A stretch of DNA of 33,585 bases from an uncultured Bacteroidales bacterium. GTDB taxonomy: Bacteria > Bacteroidota > Bacteroidia > Bacteroidales > UBA932. The notes under the pieces were generated by a model. The model did not search any database. It worked only from the letters and a program-made list of their open reading frames with translations, and was not told the DNA's origin. Both the position numbers and the translations under genes were made by a program. The stretch lies in NCBI GenBank assembly GCA_900318955.1, contig ONMJ01000006.1, forward strand, positions 1 to 33,585. The letters run 5' to 3'. Shown in pieces: positions 31,368 through 33,585 of the stretch. The first letter of the stretch is position 1; each line of letters starts with the position of its first letter.

Positions 31368-32072
31368 TTATTCATCTTTTTTGAGCGGATCAATCTTGGC
31401 AAAATACCTGGCATCCTTGATAACACTCACGAAGAACATCATGAAAATGATGAGGCCTATTGCAAGTCCGATGAAGTCGAATATCCCAAGTCGCATTGTT
31501 GTCCCTAGCAGGGTCACCTCGGTGAAAATCTCGCTCAAAGGTTTGATGAATATGAATAGAGTATTGACGATTACGACGATTATCCTGAACTCGGTTGGTC
31601 CCAAACCTGCATAAGTAAGCTTGAACTCATTTTTGAGGTGGGCTGCTATATAGACATATACGGACAAGAGAAGATATGTCACAAGCACAAAGAGGGAGGT
31701 TGTGATATTCAAAAGCGGGGAAAGACCTACTCCTATGAACATAATAGTCTCATTCAGGCAGTCTACTGTATGGTCCAGGAAGAAACCGTACAATGGCCTT
31801 TGCTTATTGCGCACTCTAGCAAGCGAACCATCCAAAGAATCTCCATACCAGTTTACGAGAAAACCGAACGAGGCAAGCCAAAGCCAATTGAGATTATAAT
31901 TCGAAAGAGCGTAGCCGACAGCAATGATAATGGCCCCAAGGGTGCCGACGAAAGTAAGCATATCGGAAGTCACCCATTTGGGCATTTTCCCGGCGAGATA
32001 GACCAATAGCTTTCTTTCTGGTCCGTTTAATATTGATGTCAATATTCTTTGAGACTGTTTCCTTTCTTCCAT
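31368..32072 (-). CDS. CDP-alcohol phosphatidyltransferase family protein
   Basis: A 234-residue membrane protein with about six helices and the CDP-alcohol phosphotransferase signature: DSLDGSLARVR followed by GFFLDHTVD (DxxDGxxAR...GxxxDxxxD, all four Asp present), coordinating two metal ions. It joins a CDP-activated lipid to an alcohol, or CDP-alcohol to a lipid, in phospholipid synthesis. I use the ATG at 32072; a TTG one codon upstream is less likely. It is the first gene of a four-gene run with two acyltransferases and an SDR, with zero or negative spacing throughout, so the operon likely builds one lipid class. The alcohol substrate cannot be read from the sequence. Confidence 0.87.
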   Translation of the reverse strand: MEERKQSQRILTSILNGPERKLLVYLAGKMPKWVTSDMLTFVGTLGAIIIAVGYALSNYNLNWLWLASFGFLVNWYGDSLDGSLARVRNKQRPLYGFFLDHTVDCLNETIMFIGVGLSPLLNITTSLFVLVTYLLLSVYVYIAAHLKNEFKLTYAGLGPTEFRIIVVIVNTLFIFIKPLSEIFTEVTLLGTTMRLGIFDFIGLAIGLIIFMMFFVSVIKDARYFAKIDPLKKDE

Positions 32073-32103
32073 CAAATATAGTGTTTTAGTAACTTGTATG
32101 ACG

Positions 32104-32111
32104 CAAATTTA
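32104..32111 (-). promoter_or_regulatory. -7 promoter box for the phospholipid operon
   Basis: Reverse strand TAAATTTG, a perfect box 32 bases before the ATG at 32072. It sits in an AT-rich near-palindrome (CAAATTTAATC next to TAAATTTTG). No good -33 TTG is seen. Confidence 0.5.
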
Positions 32112-32192
32112 ATCTAAATTTTGATAATATAATGTAATCTGCCTATAAAACGGATTGATTTTTGGCTATTAATGTGTACTTTTTGGAAACTA

Positions 32193-33107
32193 TTATCCAA
32201 CCCATCTGTCGAGAGTATCGGCTATATCTTCCCAAACAGTTTCTTTACCGATCTCGTTGTGGATTTCGTGCCTCATCTTAGGATAGACCTTGCTGGTAAC
32301 AGAAGAGTAACCGACTGATCGGAAGAAACTTACCGCCTTGGAAAAGTTATTAATCCCGTCAATGCAAGGATCCTCGGACCCTGCAATGAATAGAACGGGA
32401 AGAGAGTGGTTCCTCACCAACCATCCTTTGTTGGAATAGACGTCTTCCAAAAGGTTAAACAGGGCAGTATAGCCGTTGACTGTAAAGGGAAAACCGCAAA
32501 GTGGATCCCTGTTATAGGCGTCTACAACAGCAGGGTCAGAGCAAATCCAGGCATTGGGGGCCTCTTTCCTGAATTTCTTGCCATATGCCCCCGTTGTGAG
32601 CTTAGTTAATAGGGGACTGCGGAATCTATTGCCCTTGAAAAGTTTGATGCATGAGGCGATGAATTTACCCGTCCCCACGAGAGGATTCGCACTAGGCGAG
32701 CCGCATACTATAAGTCCACGGATATCGTTGTCAAAAGTCTTGCAATAGCTTCTGACAATAAGAGAACCCATACTGTGGCCAAAAAGAAAAAGAGGAAAGT
32801 CTTTATACTCCTTCTGAATCCACTCTGTCACATCGTGCTCATCATGGACAAGACCCTTCCAGCCGACCTTTCCCATATATCCTAAATCATCGGGAGTCGA
32901 GACGGATTTACCATGTCCTCTAAGATCGTTGATGACACAGACGTACCCCCTGTCGGAAAGGTAATTCATAAGAGGAATGTATCTCTCTTTATGTTCGGCC
33001 ATTCCATGGACTATTTGAAGAACTGCTTTAGGTTCCGAGGAGGGCTCTGTCACTATTGTGGAAAGGGATATTGAATCGCTTGAGGAGGGTATGATAAGTT
33101 CTTTCAT
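32193..33107 (-). CDS. Alpha/beta-hydrolase, monoacylglycerol-lipase-like (Hydrolase_4)
   Basis: A 304-residue serine hydrolase of the Hydrolase_4/monoacylglycerol lipase group. The oxyanion region is VHGMAEHKERY, the nucleophile elbow GHSMGS, the catalytic Asp is in AGSEDPCIDG and the His in MRHEIHNE. NDLRGHGKS is also typical. There is no signal peptide, so it acts in the cytosol on monoacylglycerols, lysophospholipids or similar esters. The start codon overlaps the stop of the upstream pseudouridine synthase gene by one base (TAATG), so the two are translationally coupled. It lies 120 bases before the lipid operon, with no clear terminator in between. Confidence 0.9.
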   Translation of the reverse strand: MKELIIPSSSDSISLSTIVTEPSSEPKAVLQIVHGMAEHKERYIPLMNYLSDRGYVCVINDLRGHGKSVSTPDDLGYMGKVGWKGLVHDEHDVTEWIQKEYKDFPLFLFGHSMGSLIVRSYCKTFDNDIRGLIVCGSPSANPLVGTGKFIASCIKLFKGNRFRSPLLTKLTTGAYGKKFRKEAPNAWICSDPAVVDAYNRDPLCGFPFTVNGYTALFNLLEDVYSNKGWLVRNHSLPVLFIAGSEDPCIDGINNFSKAVSFFRSVGYSSVTSKVYPKMRHEIHNEIGKETVWEDIADTLDRWVG

Positions 33108-33585
33108 TATCTGATTTTTTTATTGTAAACTTCGGGTAGGGGGGAAATGCAACGGACAGTCTTTCCGGAGTATGGATGGTGGAATACCAAAGTGGAAGAA
33201 TGAAGGGCAAGCCTTTCGAAAGGATCCCAGTATGCTCCATATTTTCCGTCTCCAGCTATCGGATGTCCTATGAATTCTGCCTGAGAGCGAAGTACATCGG
33301 GGCGGCGGGAACGGGTACCGATAGTGACAACTGTAAAAAGGACTTTTCCCTCTTTGGACTTTCTTATATAATCGATTGTTTTATAGAAACTTACCTCGCG
33401 TTTAGACTCTTTTATCTCATCTGTTGGATAAGAAACCAGCTTTCTTGCCTTCTCGTCCGGGACGATCCATGTTTCAATAGTTCCGGAAGAAGGATATACT
33501 TCGCCTTCCAGATAAGCAGTGAATGAATGCTCTTCAATGAGGGTATCCCATTTACTCTGAAGGAGGTCCTTTGTCCTCTCATCCT
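33107..33585 (-). CDS. RluA-family pseudouridine synthase, C-terminal part
   Basis: The last 158 codons of a gene that continues past the right edge. On the minus strand the C terminus contains LRSQAEFIGHPIAGDGKYG, then FERLALHSSTLVFHHPYSG, which match the C-terminal half of RluA-type synthases (IRVQLAHIGHPI.GD..YG and RLALHA..L.F.HP.tg). These modify uridines in rRNA or tRNA. The strongly conserved TGRxHQIR motif is replaced by TRSRRPDVLR. That may be a lineage variant or may change RNA binding; the catalytic Asp lies in the missing N-terminal part. The stop codon overlaps the next gene's ATG. Confidence 0.8.
   Translation of the reverse strand, partial: DERTKDLLQSKWDTLIEEHSFTAYLEGEVYPSSGTIETWIVPDEKARKLVSYPTDEIKESKREVSFYKTIDYIRKSKEGKVLFTVVTIGTRSRRPDVLRSQAEFIGHPIAGDGKYGAYWDPFERLALHSSTLVFHHPYSGKTVRCISPLPEVYNKKIR

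Overview
The window looks like chromosomal DNA from a Bacteroidota bacterium, probably order Bacteroidales. The reasons are: promoter boxes of the TAnnTTTG type in front of most transcription units, many signal-peptidase-II lipoproteins, a TonB-dependent receptor paired with a DUF4249 lipoprotein, GH92 and GH3 glycosidases, and genes for an apparent sulfonolipid pathway of the kind known from Alistipes, Odoribacter and flavobacteria. Nothing in the window marks a plasmid, prophage or conjugative element, and I found no rRNA, tRNA or CRISPR array.

Layout. 1-2295 (minus): a nucleobase-uptake operon (UraA-type permease, a small outer-membrane barrel, and the start of an AzgA-type purine permease). 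2394-5866 (plus): a CobW/G3E GTPase translationally coupled to a GH92 mannosidase. 5847-13345 (minus): eight tightly packed genes. In transcription order they are a tandem-VOC protein, an AONS/SPT-family PLP acyltransferase, an SDR, cysteate synthase, a YeiH-family putative sulfur-oxyanion transporter, two small unknown proteins and a NagZ-like GH3 lipoprotein. The core reads as sulfonolipid synthesis: cysteate synthase makes L-cysteate, the acyltransferase condenses it with an acyl group to 3-ketocapnine, and the SDR reduces the ketone. 13500-14683 (plus): a membrane-anchored protein overlapping a coiled-coil lipoprotein, followed by a strong terminator.

14772-16440 is a 1.7-kb stretch with no convincing gene but with structure: a heptanucleotide repeat tract, two matched inverted repeats, a 19-bp tandem repeat, and a complete-looking attenuator (promoter, leader peptide rich in Ile/Leu/Val, terminator) with no biosynthetic operon behind it.

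16528-19976: divergent threonine-catabolism genes (epimerase-type threonine dehydrogenase and Kbl), with a flavodiiron protein behind kbl. 20058-20807: gpmA. 20916-26022 (plus): an envelope operon of an orphan GH106-like C-terminal domain lipoprotein, a PAP2 phosphatase, a TonB-dependent receptor and a DUF4249 lipoprotein. 26019-28344 (minus): an unusual phosphoribosyltransferase-like protein overlapping a CodB cytosine permease. 28413-32072 (minus): a four-gene lipid operon (CDP-alcohol phosphotransferase, OlsA/GlsA-like acyltransferase, SDR, PlsC-like acyltransferase). 32193-33585 (minus): an alpha/beta-hydrolase coupled to the end of an RluA-family pseudouridine synthase.

Themes: nucleobase acquisition occurs twice (1-2295 and 26019-28344) and membrane-lipid chemistry twice (7310-13345 and 28413-32072). 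The most interesting unit is the sulfonolipid operon with its embedded transporter, coupled mini-membrane protein and VOC protein.
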